From: Megaleporinus macrocephalus
Lineage: Eukaryota > Chordata > Actinopteri > Characiformes > Anostomidae
Length of the DNA: 64,000 nt
NCBI GenBank assembly: GCA_021613375.1
Contig: CM038716.1
Coordinates: 124,001 to 188,000 of the forward strand
Direction: 5' to 3'
Positions 12,401-23,690 of the stretch are shown piece by piece. Position 1 is the stretch's first letter. Each line of letters opens with the position of its first letter. The notes under the pieces were generated by a model. That model worked only from the letters and a program-made list of their open reading frames with translations. It made no database searches and had not been told where the DNA came from. Made by a program: the position numbers and the translations under genes.

Positions 12401-14191
12401 AGCCACACTGGAGATTCACATGGAACCTGGTCAGAGGATGAGGTTAAGGGAAGTCAGTATGCAGTTTCAGTGTGCAATAGCTAGTTGTATCTATAAAAAA
12501 TGCTCTATCTTTTATGTATCTACTTTTTTACTTCTGTAATTAATTTCATTACCACATACTTCTTATTAAATTTTATAACTTTAGATGAAGATATTAATCT
12601 TCAAACTCTAGTAATTATAATAAATTATTCAAGAACTATACAAGTAACCCACAAAATAGGATTGGCACAAAGTAAATGCAGATTCAAATGGCAATAGGAG
12701 AATGATGAGAACCTGGAGGAAGTAAAATCGCTTAAAAATGTGACATTACATTTCCAAAGAAAGGAACAAGACATAACATGTAGAAGTAGATGCATGTCTA
12801 AACCTGAGGTCCAATAAATGGCTGCCTCAAATGAATTTTCCACAAAGATATTAACAACATTAATAATAACAACAATGCTCACGTAAGGACAAAGGCCTGC
12901 AAGAGTGAGCTATTTTCAAATCTAATGCGTTGCTGAATGGTTTGGAAATGGGTTATTATAAATCTACCACTGCAGATTTCTTTACAGTGGTGGTGATAGC
13001 TACCAGGGGGTGTGATGTTATTTACCTTCCAGAACCCCCAGCGAACCTGCATGTGCATTCATGTCTCATCTTCTGTAATAATTTTGTGGTGCAGTAGCTT
13101 TTAGAGCCATTAACCACAGATGTCTAGTTTCTATCACCACCTATTCATACAATTCCAGAAGTCAGAAAGTTTCTCTACAATGACACACTGTTACATCAAA
13201 CCACTCTGAATGACTTTGTTTGCATCATAATGACTTTATTTTGCATACATAAAAAAAAAATAGATATTTCCGCTTTAAGGAAAAATAGCCTATTAAAGGT
13301 CATCCCCACCTCCAACTGATCAGTGAGGTATGTTCAGTCAGTCAGTCCAGTGGGGCCTTGTTTCATCTGTATTATAGCATTTCTGCATCGCCCTATAGAG
13401 ACTTCAACCTATTGCCTTTTAGTCCCCGCTGTGATCATTGCCTCGTTTGTGTTTTTTTTAAAAAGAGAAACTAATTTCAACATGCACTAGATTTTGTATA
13501 GCTCAAATTACAGAGGAAAAACTCCTGGAATTCCTGAAATTCCTTACAGCTTTTGTAAAACTATATGGGGAGAAGGCAACAGCCAAGAAAAGAACCTCAC
13601 CAGTACTTGCTTTTTTTGTCTTACCTGTTTGCTCCTGGTAAAACCCTTCCACTTACAATAATACTCTTGCCCTCCTGCAAGCCTCCGTGGATAGAGCCAG
13701 TAAAAGGAAGTGTCTGTTGAAATTGTTAAGAATTGTAAAAGCAGTTACGATAGGGCAGTCCAAACAGAAATCAGATATCTAGTTCCTCATTTTTACTATT
13801 TTAATGCCTTTTCAAAGCATGGTGACCTTCGATGGTCACAAAGAACAGCTACATGAGTGAGTAATGATTCCCTTAGTGTGAAGAGAATGTGAGGAGGAAA
13901 TCACACACTTTCTCACATGGCAACAGGATGTTTACCACACCAGGCGCAGATCATAAAAATGATTACGTTTATTAAAAGTAATCTGCGTGTCATCAAACTT
14001 ACCACTAAGTGATCGTGCATTTGAAAGCTGTACACTGCTGATAGTATAAGATCATTATGGACTTTGCAGAACACAATATACAGCCCAGATATAAACGCTA
14101 TAAAGAGAGTCTCTTTAAAACCCCAGTCTGTTTTAATAATTAAGAGACTTACTGGATTGTAGAAGGGTCCTTGCTGATAATAGTGTGCCAT
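7513..14191 (-). CDS. lgals9: tandem-repeat galectin, galectin-9 type (complete, 10 coding exons)
   Basis: Ten exons joined by GT-AG introns with matching phases give a 312-residue protein. Exons, 5' to 3': 14153-14191, 13625-13713, 12219-12426, 11795-11914, 10843-10872, 10708-10737, 9562-9591, 9354-9442, 7836-7992, 7513-7659. Residues about 14-150 form the first carbohydrate-recognition domain, 151-182 a Pro/Ala/Gln-rich linker, and 183-312 the second domain. Each domain keeps the sugar-binding signature, with H, N and R in HFNPR or HYNPR, the downstream N, and the WGSEER tryptophan-glutamate-arginine set. Galectins bind beta-galactosides. They have no signal peptide, as here, and act in the cytosol or after unconventional secretion; galectin-9 crosslinks glycoproteins on immune cells. 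Two domains exclude galectins 1 and 3. The ksr1 neighbour, which flanks human LGALS9, favours galectin-9 over 4 or 8. Fish have several lgals9-like genes, so the paralogue is uncertain. Confidence 0.93.
7836..7992 (-). CDS. lgals9: galectin exon 9 (second-domain sugar-binding core)
   Basis: A 157-nt exon encoding [14 protein letters not shown] and MWGSEER. All canonical sugar-contacting residues are retained, so both domains are predicted to bind ligand. The acceptor is TCCACAG and the donor GTACAA. Confidence 0.95.
9354..9442 (-). CDS. lgals9: galectin exon 8 (second domain, N-terminal strands)
   Basis: An 89-nt exon encoding [16 protein letters not shown] and VVNPQAY, the counterpart of exon 2. 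The acceptor is CAATAG and the donor GTCAGT; phase 0 in and phase 2 out. Confidence 0.92.
9462..9497. repeat. (ATT)n microsatellite
   Basis: About twelve ATT units in the galectin intron between exons 7 and 8. Confidence 0.9.
9562..9591 (-). CDS. lgals9: galectin exon 7 (linker microexon 3)
   Basis: A 30-nt exon encoding [10 protein letters not shown], with a CACCTGCAG acceptor and GTAAGA donor. Phase 0 on both sides. Equal length and similar Pro/Ala composition suggest the three linker exons arose by duplication. Confidence 0.75.
10708..10737 (-). CDS. lgals9: galectin exon 6 (linker microexon 2)
   Basis: A 30-nt exon encoding [10 protein letters not shown], with a TCTATAG acceptor and GTAAGT donor. 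Phase 0 on both sides. Confidence 0.7.
10843..10872 (-). CDS. lgals9: galectin exon 5 (linker microexon 1)
   Basis: A 30-nt exon encoding [10 protein letters not shown], flanked by a TTCTGCAG acceptor and a GTATGT donor. Both ends are phase 0, so it can be included or skipped without frame change. Confidence 0.75.
11795..11914 (-). CDS. lgals9: galectin exon 4 (first-domain C-terminal strands)
   Basis: A 120-nt, 40-codon exon reads [16 protein letters not shown] and ends [10 protein letters not shown]. It includes the VNG and YKHR elements usual in the last strands of a galectin domain. The acceptor is TCATAG and the donor GTGAGA; both ends are phase 0. Confidence 0.92.
12219..12426 (-). CDS. 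lgals9: galectin exon 3 (first-domain sugar-binding core)
   Basis: A 208-nt exon carries the ligand-binding residues: ALHFNPRYD, then IVTN, then HWGSEER. The acceptor is CTGACCAG and the donor GTCAGT. It joins exon 2 in phase 2 and ends in phase 0 after ASYK. Confidence 0.95.
13050..13280 (-). repeat. dispersed repeat, copy B (MITE-like)
   Basis: Inverted, diverged copy of the element at about 5153-5370, located in the galectin intron between exons 2 and 3. The shared blocks are listed under copy A. Confidence 0.5.
13625..13713 (-). CDS. lgals9: galectin exon 2 (first domain, N-terminal strands)
   Basis: An 89-nt exon encoding [15 protein letters not shown] and VSGRVLP, the standard first strands of a galectin domain (GGLxxG...I...G.V). 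It has a TTCAACAG acceptor and GTAAGA donor, with phase 0 in and phase 2 out. The same 89-nt length recurs in exon 8, reflecting the domain duplication. Confidence 0.92.
14153..14191 (-). CDS. lgals9: galectin exon 1 (start codon)
   Basis: An ATG at 14191 opens 13 codons reading [13 protein letters not shown], followed by a GTAAGT donor; the exon ends in phase 0. The start follows AAG and is the first in-frame ATG. The short aromatic and proline-containing lead is typical of galectin-9-like proteins. Confidence 0.85.
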
Positions 14192-14253
14192 CTTCCTGAC
14201 TTATCGTACTCTTCTGTGACCCCCGAGGTGATTTCGCACTTTAGAAAAAGTAG

Positions 14254-14272
14254 CTGGGGTTCTTTCCGTTTG
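14254..14272 (-). promoter_or_regulatory. interferon-response-like element upstream of the galectin
   Basis: The plus strand reads tctttccgtttgg, one mismatch from the TTTCNNTTTC core of an ISRE/IRF site, about 70 bases upstream of the galectin start codon. Mammalian galectin-9 is interferon-inducible, which makes the site plausible. It is a motif match only. Confidence 0.2.
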
Positions 14273-14600
14273 GACCGTTTTTTCTCTGTCGTCTCCCAAA
14301 GTTCGCGGATATTACACACTTGGCGGTAAATGACAGGGTTGCCAGGTCTCGTATAAGTCTCCAGTTCATAATGTGTCGCCCACCAGAAGCTGAAACTAGC
14401 CCAAAAAATTAAGTATTAAGTATTTAATTGCAAAGGCTGTAAATTGCGAGCTGTGAGGCAACCTGAGAAAAAAAAACATTTGTAAATCTTCTGTAAATAA
14501 AAACAGGCGTGCTGCTGATAGTTTGAATAAATTATTTACACAAACCTCTTTTTGACATGCGCGCCCGCCGTACTGAATCAGTTATACGCCACCCATCTCT

Positions 14601-14745
14601 CATCGCCCCCGCCCCCAGCGCGCCAGCGCTAGTAAACATGCACGTCTTTGATTTACTTTCGATTTTTTGCTACTGCAATTGATCCATAGTCTAGCCATAG
14701 TTTAGAAAACAGACTTCATTTCGTCAAGTCCCCAGATCTAGTCAG
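14601..14745. repeat. diverged repeat, copy 1
   Basis: It contains block X (GCGCCAGC, then GTCTTTGATT, then GATTTTT with TACTGC) followed by block Y (CTAGCCATAGTTTAGAAAA with TTCATTTC and CCCCAGATC). Both blocks recur at 15718-15985 in the opposite order. Family unknown. Confidence 0.55.
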
Positions 14746-15717
14746 TTTACAGTCAGTTTTCTACCTTTCTACCGGTTTTTATTTTATTTTTTATAACTAA
14801 TTGTTTTTAAAGATCATAGCAGAATTCAGCACTTGTAGTCAGGTCATAGAACAGCAGGTGCCTAGATACAAAGAAACAGACATTCATGTTGATATTCACA
14901 CACTCACTTGTCAATAAGTAGAAAAAATTAAACAAATGTAAAGGAGTCAAAGAAGTGGTACACATTTGGGTTACAAAATACAATATTCTTAGTACATTAC
15001 TGGCATTACTGGACTCTATCACATAATAAATGTTTGTCTCTGCAGTGTCAAATGATATGTTTTTTCTCCCATATTATGTAATTCCCATATGCACTGTATC
15101 CAGGTTCCATATGTTGGAGCTAGAAAATGCAAATCAGTTTCCCCACAGTTCCTCCAGCGGCTACTAGATGAAGATGAATAAAGAATTCTCTACAGGACTC
15201 TACACGATTTCCCAGCATGCTTTTGTGGACCACCTGACCTTCAGCCACTAATGAGAGGCACCTGAGATCTGGCTCCCCTGATCATTTTCAGCTGCTGTGA
15301 ATCATTAACTGACTCTTTATACTGTTTGGTTTTCTCTCACTCTTTGTGAAGCACTGCCACCGTGAGCTTGTATATGTGCTTGCTAAGAGTTTGTTTGTTA
15401 GTATTTTTTTTTTATCACTTCTCCCCTTTTGTCGTTGGACTTTTTTTGCTTTCACCCTTATGCTTTGTGGTTTTGATAGCATATCTTGTAATATTTATCT
15501 ACTTTCTTTTTAGAGTGTTTATTCATTAAATCCTTCATTTTTATCTGCATGCATCCATTATGGTCTCACTTGTGACAGATATGCTAACCAAAGGGTTGGC
15601 AATCTGGTTTTTAACATCCATGTTGTTAGTGATTAGGTATTACAGGTTAGTTAAACAGCACTGGCTTCCCTGATATTTTTAAGGAACATGTTGTAAATGA
15701 AAAAGGGTTATTTATCA

Positions 15718-15985
15718 CTAGCCATAGTTTAGAAAATTAACTCCTAATATCTTCATTTCATTAAGACCCCAGATCCTGTGAGGGCAGCAGAGCTATTGAA
15801 AGTGAAGACTTCAGATATGATTCTGACAGCAGATAGCATGAAACAAAGTGGACTTGATCTCTTGGCAGTGTAAGGGAATTTTCAGCACCCACCACTGAAT
15901 CTGTGATATCACCACCACCCGTGCGCCCTGCCAGCTGTATAAATGTGTATGTCTTTGATTCATTTTTGATTTTTACTGCTGTTGG
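15718..15985. repeat. diverged repeat, copy 2
   Basis: Block Y (15718-15777) precedes block X (15911-15985). The order is the reverse of copy 1, which suggests a tandem or circularly permuted array of an older unit. Confidence 0.55.
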
Positions 15986-16284
15986 TCTTTTGGACAGTGC
16001 CATAATAGAGCCCAGCAACAACAATTTTTAAGAAGCCTGTGAACCATGGCTCGCAGCTCATGAGGCATTTAACCCCCGAACCCACATTCTAGGCTGTAGC
16101 CTCTCCAGAAAGCTCAGCCAATCAAGCACAGGACGCTGTGCTGGAGCGCCACAGGACAGATAACCTCCTGATGATGTCCTGACAACTAACATTTGTTGAA
16201 AACTAACAACCTTTGCTTAATAACTGGGCTTGTTTACTCTAGTTAGCTTCCCTTCGCATTGTTCGCAACCATTGTATATTTGAC

Positions 16285-17016
16285 TCATTCTCTAAATGTA
16301 TTCTCCCAAAACATATACAGGGCCTTGCAAAAGTATTCAACCCCCTTGAACATTTCAACTTTTTTGTGTCCTAGTCTCAGGTCTTTTGCAGACTCTAACA
16401 GGTTTTCTTCTAGAATGGTCCTGTATTTGGCTTCATCCATCTTCCCATCAATTTTAACCATCTTCCCTGTCCCTGCTGAAGAAAAGCAGGCCCAAACCAT
16501 GATACTGCCACCACCATCTTTGACAGTGGGGATGGTGTGTTCAGGGTGATGAGCTGTGTTGCTTTTACGACAAACAGAACGTTTTGCATTGTGGCCAAAA
16601 AGTTCGATTTTGGTTTCATCTGACCAGAGCACCTTCTTCCACATGTTTGGTGTGTCTCCCAGGTTTAAACAAGACTTTTTATGAATATCTTTGAGAAATG
16701 GCTTTCCTCTTGCCACTCTTCCATAAAGACCAGATTTGTGCAGTGTTTGACTGATTGTTGTCCCATGGACAGATACTCCCACCTCAGCTGTAGATCTCTG
16801 CAGTTCATCCAGAGTGATCATGGGTCTCTTGGCTGCATCTCTGATCAGTCTTCTCCTTGTTTGAGCTGAAAGTTTAAAGGGACGGCCAGGTCTTGGTAGA
16901 TTTACAGTGGTCTGATACTCCTTCCATTTCAATATGATTGCTTGCAAAATGCTCCTTGAGATGTTTAAAGCTTGGGAAATATTTTTGTATCTAAATCCGG
17001 CTTTAAACTTCTCCAC
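16285..17016 (-). pseudogene. truncated Tc1-like transposase
   Basis: A 243-codon open frame. The N-terminal half holds the paired-like helix-turn-helix region (GFRYKNISQALNISRS) and the GRP-type linker (PRPGRPFKLS). It continues through the first catalytic aspartate in VLWSDETKIELFG. The region with the second aspartate and the final glutamate of the DDE triad is deleted. After residue about 213 the frame runs through the left inverted repeat into flanking DNA. Upstream of the first methionine the frame stays open and still resembles the family N-terminus (TRQVRDTLVEKF), so the true start has decayed. Family length is about 340 residues. The complete absence of stops in what remains suggests a fairly recent copy. 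Confidence 0.9.
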
Positions 17017-17442
17017 AAGAGTATCTCGGACCTGCCTGGTGTGTTCCTTGGTCTTTATGATGTTCTCTGCGCTTTAAACAGAACTCTGAGACTATCACAG
17101 AGCAGGTGTGTTTATACGGAGACATAGTTACACACAGGTGGATGCTATTTATCATCATTAGTCATTTAGATCAACATTGGATCATTCAGAGATCCTCACT
17201 GAAGCTCTGGAGTGAGTTTGCTGCACTGAAAGTAAAGGGGCCGAATAATGTTGCACGCCTAACTTTTTTATTTCTAAAAAAAGTTTAAAATATCCAATAA
17301 TTTTCGTTCCACTTTACGATTGTGTCCCACTTGTTGTTGATTCTTCACAAAAAATTACAATTTCATATCTTTATGTTTGAAGCCTGAAATGTGGCGAAAG
17401 GTTGAAAAGTTCAAGGGGGCCAAATACTTTTGCAAGGCACTG
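16318..17442 (-). mobile_element. Tc1/mariner transposon, internally deleted
   Basis: Near-identical terminal inverted repeats of about 45 bp (outer end CAGgGCCTTGCAAAAGTATT) bound a 1,125-bp element flanked by TA dinucleotides at 16316-16317 and 17443-17444, the hallmark of Tc1 insertion. Full-length fish Tc1 elements are about 1.6 kb. The missing piece removes the C-terminal part of the transposase, and the break sits near 16370-16380 where repeat sequence meets coding sequence. It cannot move on its own. Confidence 0.92.
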
Positions 17443-18194
17443 TACTTATATGGTGGGGACTCCCAAAGTATTCAGAGCAATTGATTATAACAATTATAAC
17501 CATTGTTAATTTAATATCGGGTGACCACACAGTATACAAAGTTACTCAGTACCCAATTTTATCAGTCGGACTTCCATGGAACTGGAACTGCCCCCCTTTT
17601 TTATTTCATAGGTGATATTTCAATATTTAATATATTTGGATATTTCAATTCAGAAACTAATGTTTGCAGAAAGCTTCAAATTTCTCAGTGTGCCCTTTCA
17701 AACAGTACCTGGTTATATGTCTCTGGGAGTTTTGGTATACGTTACATGCACTTGTGGTTTTGCAAACTTGGGCAAATATATAAAACATTACTTGTAACCT
17801 GTAAGCAAGCAATCAGGTAGATGTACAATTAATCATAAAATAATCGTCTGTAAAGTATCTACAGATTCTGTAGAGCAGTCATCTGCATACATTCGGGCGC
17901 GCCAGTTAAGTGAAAACACATTAATGTATTATCTACAGAGAACACACTTTTGCACATTTAATACACGTTCTTTGTTTAATATTTAATTAAATAAATGTAA
18001 TTTAATTTATTTAACATACTGGGGAAAATAATAAAACTTTGATTTAATTTAATCCTTGGTTCAATGTTTGTGTGTGCTTTCATGCATACATTTTTAGCAT
18101 GACTATGCACAATGAGTAACTTTCATTTCTATTCTCTGACAAAACCGAAATTTTTATTCTACTATATCAGCAAATTCTATGGGAATATGTAACA

Positions 18195-18505
18195 GGGCAT
18201 CAAGATAATGTGGGTCATGTAGTATTACAACAACCCTAAGGTAATGGTTTGGAATAGCCATGTCAAAGTACTGACCTTAATCCTGTAGAAATGTTGTGGA
18301 AAGACCTGGAGAAGTTGATGTAAGGAAACTCATCAGCAACCCAGAGTTAAAACTGTTCTGTACAGAGGAATGATCTTAATTTCTTCAAGCCAATGTGTAG
18401 GACTAAGCAACTGTGACTGGAAACATTTATTTGTAGATTTTGCTGCACAGTGGGGTCACACCAGATACTATAAGCAAAGGTTCACATACTTTTGCCACTC
18501 AAAGA
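18195..18505 (+). mobile_element. Tc1/mariner remnant (3' end)
   Basis: Translated fragments resemble the end of a Tc1-like transposase (LNPVEMLWKDLE near 18280-18315, the block with the final catalytic glutamate). The segment ends in a terminal-repeat-like GGTTCACATACTTTTGCCACTC. It is decayed, with stops and no left end found. Confidence 0.6.
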
Positions 18506-18939
18506 TATGTAATATTACTCCTTAAGGTCTTCTAAATTTTAATTCTTATTTTAATTTTAAAGTGCCACACAGCAGCTTAGAGGAGACTTTACCTGCTGAA
18601 TGTTGGAGAGTATTTAAAAAGCTTTGTAATTGGCATCACCTAGACTTTGCTAACAATAACTGTAAACAAGCCATAATCCCAACAGGCTACTTAAGGTCTG
18701 AGACATTGTTAAAAGTTAACTTAGAGCACAAATTTCCTTTTTATGTTAAAATTGTATTAAACAAAAACAAAATACACCATCTTGCTTAAAATGTTGAAAA
18801 GAATATTAATCTTTTTAACATGAATTTCCATGTAACCCCACTTGTCAGGAATGCAAGAAAATAACTGATTAATCTTTTAATATGTTTTATCTTTGAGAGA
18901 TTGGAGCTCCACATTTGCTTCAGATCTGAAAAAAAAAAT

Positions 18940-19056
18940 CAAAAACAGCACAGACCAGCAGGCATTTTATGCTAGTCTATGTTGGTTTAGCTGATCACCC
19001 TAGGTTTGTCATGACCAAGCATCAAAACACAACATATGCTCTGCTGTTTTTTTTGT
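18940..19056. repeat. possible palindromic MITE
   Basis: The ends are loosely inverted copies (AAACAGCACAGACCAGC against the reverse complement of GCATATGCTCTGCTGTTT), both flanked by A/T homopolymers. The match is imperfect and family membership is a guess. Confidence 0.3.
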
Positions 19057-20941
19057 ATCTAGCAGGGATGCTCAGAAGCTCAGAAGCGTTGTGGGCGGCA
19101 AAAAAAAAGTTTATCACTGGCCTTTTTCACAGCCTCTCCATAGCCACAGTATATAAGCTATGTAGTGCCAGGGCTTGAACAAAAGACTTGCCCTGTTTTG
19201 TTATTGGGCCGTTGCTTCAAGACTGTACTTTCTGAAAACAGCAAAAAATGTTTAGCTAGTGTTTAGTTTCATAATGGCTAGTGCTTCAACTGATATTAGC
19301 AAATCATTAAATATTACGTTCTACATTTCAACAGCCAGTAAAAGATGCCAGGAGATATTGCAGATGTTTACAATGCACATTTATTTGTTCAAGGTACAAC
19401 TATGTGCAAATCTATTAATCTACTAATTTATTATATATAAAAATGATATATAATAATTTAATAATGTAACATCTGTATTATACTATATACTACATACTGT
19501 ATGTGTGTACTGTTGTGTTTGTCTGTATCATTTATATGTAAGAGAGGTTTACATAAATTCACTGCATACACTGTTATTCAATAAAGCTAAGTTTATTATG
19601 AACATAGTTATTCTTATTTATCAGTAATCAAGCATATTTAGTTAGTTATTTAATTAGTGTAGTCATTTTCAGTATAGAGTGAAGAGTAATGCCTGATTAA
19701 TACTTCTTGTGCTGTTCGCTCTAATATGGTAAATACACACACCACGGTAATTTCTCAATATATGTTCTTGCCTGACGTCATCTTCCACTGCCCTAGTTGT
19801 GCATCATTCTGTAGTCTGTGTTATGCCCATTTTTCAAGTCAGCTTTTTGTTCAGATCTTCCCGTTTACCTTAAATGGTGCAGCAGTCACATAAGCTATCG
19901 CAAACATTAGCATACAGGATGAAACAATACTGACCTACTTATTCTGTGAAACAGCTAAATTAAGTTACCCACTTAATGTTAATGTTACCCACCTGTCCAG
20001 TAAAAGAGCAACCCAATCATACATTCATGCAATTTATCTCTCTATGTAATAAAGTTTTCCAGCTCCACCTTAAGTGGCACAGCAGTTATTATGCACCAGA
20101 ACGTAACCGCAGAGCCATTTATGGTGGAATGGGAAATTTGAAAAAAGTAAGCTGGAGAATGTTGTTATCAGAAAATGAATAATGAAGTGGGTATCTCTTT
20201 CCTTTTAATTTTCTTACTTTTATTTTGGTGCCCTCATTCTGTACATGGGAATACACTATCTCACTGACAAAGCCTGCAGTCTAATGATGCCACTGGAGAG
20301 AGAGTATTCAAAATGATAGTCTCTCTATCGTTTTACTATAGCATTTGACCAACAACACTTTTAGAAAATGCACTGCTGATTTGTAAAAACTATTCGTAAC
20401 TATCAGATCTCTCCTTCAAAGTCTTTATTCCTCATTTGTGGACTCTCCTTTTTTAGGTCGGATAACTGGGATGGACACAGAAAAGCACCTTGATGCACTG
20501 TAAGAGTAAGTCACAACGGTATGTGTCTAGACTACTACAACTTCTACAATCGACCACTCAAATACCATAACATTTTAGGCCTACACCTGCAGAGGAATAC
20601 CCCAATATCACAGATAATCCTTCATGTTCTATAGTGTGGGTTTTGGGCTTTTATATAGAAGCCAACTGTCACAAGGCAGGGAAGAAAAAAACCTTTCATT
20701 TTACATTTTGTAAATTTTGTACAATAATTACATATTTAAAGATACTAAGCCAATATTTTAAGAACATAAGTAATTTTGAGAATTCAGTATTATGAGAATG
20801 TATTTGGCAACCGACATAACCCTAATTAAATGATTACAAAAGCTTATTACTTAAGTCGTTATTTGTTCCAGGTTACATTTGGCATATAGAGTAGCTTTTA
20901 TAACAAGTGAGCATATTGAAACAAGCATTTATAAATATTTA

Positions 20942-21826
20942 CAGCGGGTGAAATAAGTATTGAACATGTCACCAATTTTCTAAGTAAACATATTTCTAAA
21001 GGTGCTATTGACATGAAATTCTCACCAGATGTCGTTAAGAACCCATCCGATCCACACAAGCAAAGAAGTAAAACCATAGCTGTCCGTAAATTGTAATGTG
21101 TAATAATAAGAAATGACACAGGGAAAAAGAACAGGAAGAGGAAGGAAGAGAGGTGCAAAAAGGTATGAAAAAGTGAAAAGCTGAAATCTATCAGTAATTA
21201 AGAAAGCAATCCTGCCACATTGTACACATTAATATCAACTGGTTCAACTGATGGCCTATAAAAAGATGTCTCATCACCAAGGTGCTACACAAGAAACATA
21301 ATGATGAGTAAAACCAGTGAGCTCTCTCAAGACCTTTGCAACCTTATTGTTGCAAAACATACTGATGGTTACAGAAGAGTTTCTAAACTACTGAAGGTGC
21401 CAGTGAGCACTGTTGGGGACCATAATGGATGAACATACAAATGTACCAAGACATTCTGCTGTGAAAATCTGCTGTAATCTACCAGGATAATGAAGATGAA
21501 CAGAGGGTTGATATCCCAAACACACAGCCAAGGAAACTCTCAACTGGTCAGTCACCTGACCTGAATCCAATTGAAAATATATGGAAGGAACTAAAGCTCA
21601 GAGTTCATAGAAGGAGTCCATGGAACCTTCAGGATTTTAAGAGTGTTTGTGTGGAAGAACGGGCCAAAATCACACCTGAGCAATTGCTTGTGACTAATTA
21701 TAAATAAATTTCAGTAAGCATGTTCAATACTTATCCCCTGGTGGTTTGATTAGTTTGCATGTGTGGATTGGATGGATTGTTAATGACATCTGGTGAGAAT
21801 TTCATGTCAATAACACCTTTGTCATG
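20942..21826. mobile_element. degenerate Tc1/mariner element
   Basis: The left end begins at TA-CAGCGGGTGAAATAAGTATTG. A long inverted repeat (TGACATGAAATTCTCACCAG near 21010-21030) is mirrored at about 21795-21815. Between them are transposase scraps: a helix-turn-helix region near 21340-21420 and [15 protein letters not shown] near 21549-21595, read on the plus strand. Roughly the outer 65 bp of the right inverted repeat is missing, and much of the transposase is deleted. Confidence 0.75.
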
Positions 21827-22076
21827 TAGCCTGAACAGTAGCCGCAGTATCGAGATACTAAATAACTTTTCCGATAAATCAGTCGACATTCGAGATTCAT
21901 TGGAAAAAAAATTAGTCACTGTTTCATGAAAAGTGAAAATGCTCTCTCTCTCTCCCTCCACACCCTGTTACTGTAGTGTGGTTAATATCTGCGCACGTGG
22001 ATCTGCAGGAAGTCTCGCTCTCATCGTTCACACGGACACTTTCATTTTCGAAAGCAAAAACTTCATTACTGAAGCT

Positions 22077-22247
<171 letters not shown>

Positions 22248-23097
22248 ATATTGTGTAAGTCCGCCTGTTATGCAACGGAGGAAACCTGAAACCCGACTTG
22301 CATGGAAATATTGTTACTTAATGATGAAACAAAGCAGAGCTGACCAGCTGAACCCCACAGCAGATTTAAATAAACACACTGACATATGTAAAAGCTTTTT
22401 CTCCTTTTAAATCTAATGTCCCAAAGTGCTTAAAACTGTTGCACAGTACTGTATATTTACACACACATACACATCTGTCTCTCCAAAACACATTTGAGAA
22501 CCCCTACCAGTACAACCAAAACCCCACCCCTATGTAGTACATCACTGAGAATGTCATTTCTGTCTGCAAGGAAGATAATCGTGTAGGATGTACATAGTTG
22601 TGGTGTAAATGCATGAGGCAAAATCTTATCAGGATACAATGACTAGGCATAAATTGTTTCAGTGTTACAGGAGCATTTCTAGAACTAGATGGATGTGGTT
22701 TACACAGATTGCACAGGGTTTTGATAGAACTCTGTGTCAGAACTGCTACATATTTTGTAAGATTTTTGTTGTTCTAACTGCTGTGAATCACAAGCCCGGT
22801 CAGCTTGCCAACTTCGTGAATGTCAGGTTCAGCGTACTGGTAGACCAAATCCAACTTCACATGCTAGACTGAAGCAGGTATATAGGTATATTTAGGTATA
22901 ATTATAGTGGTATTTTTTTGTAGCTCACTTTGCATTGTGTGAGAGTATGCCAAGCTCGCCAGTAGGTGGGCATTAAGTTTTGTGATACAAGATGGCATTA
23001 CCTTGTAACAGAGAAACAGGCCGGAATTCCAACAAGGCATTTTAAAAAGCTGGGTTGAAAGTAGTTCCATCAGGTGAATCCTTCGCTGGCCAACATT

Positions 23098-23690
23098 CTA
23101 ATCAAGGGATGATGTGGGCTTGCCATGGGCCCACCTAGATTTCCCCATTATAAACCCTACATGGCACAGCCTTGTATTGTCAAGCATCCTCAGGTAGATC
23201 ACATGTCCTATAGCTGTGGTTGAGACACCAGAAAAGATGGATACCTCTTTTCTCTTTTCACTTGAGGTCAAAGAGACTTGAACATTGGAACTTGGTATTT
23301 GCAGGTGCTCAAGAATTCCTTTTACAGTGTCCCACTCCTTCTGTTCCAGTGGCAGTTCCCATGCCAGCAATTTCCCTTGTGTAGTCACTGTGGCAACAAA
23401 CCACTGACATTTGAGAGCACACCTCTCCTTATATATGGCTTCTCTTAATGAGAGACAGTGAGAGTAAAACTATGTGATTCGAAGTTCCACGATTGCCTTG
23501 AACTTCCTTGGAGACATAGAGGAACCACATCAAGATTTAGATCTTTTAGATTTTTGTCTGTATCCTGCACTTTAAAGATTTTAATTACCCTGTTGCTGTT
23601 GGATTCTACCTTCTCTCAGGTTTGATGTGACTATTAGAAAATCAATAGCTTCCTCTTCTGTGGCCACTGATGCAGATGTAGAACAGATGT
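23098..23690 (-). mobile_element. BEL/Pao LTR retrotransposon pol fragment (RT end to RNase H)
   Basis: Minus-strand translation gives pieces in the order expected for BEL/Pao pol: the end of the reverse transcriptase (NLDVVPL then WNFES), then a stretch ending GKLLAWELPLEQ, then EWDTVKGILEHLQIP, and an RNase H-like VSIFSGVSTTAIGHVIYLRM followed by LCHVGFIMGKSRWA. Only the last 96 codons (23098-23388) form a clean frame; the rest is broken by stops and shifts. No LTRs or integrase were recognised. It is an inactive relic. Confidence 0.72.
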
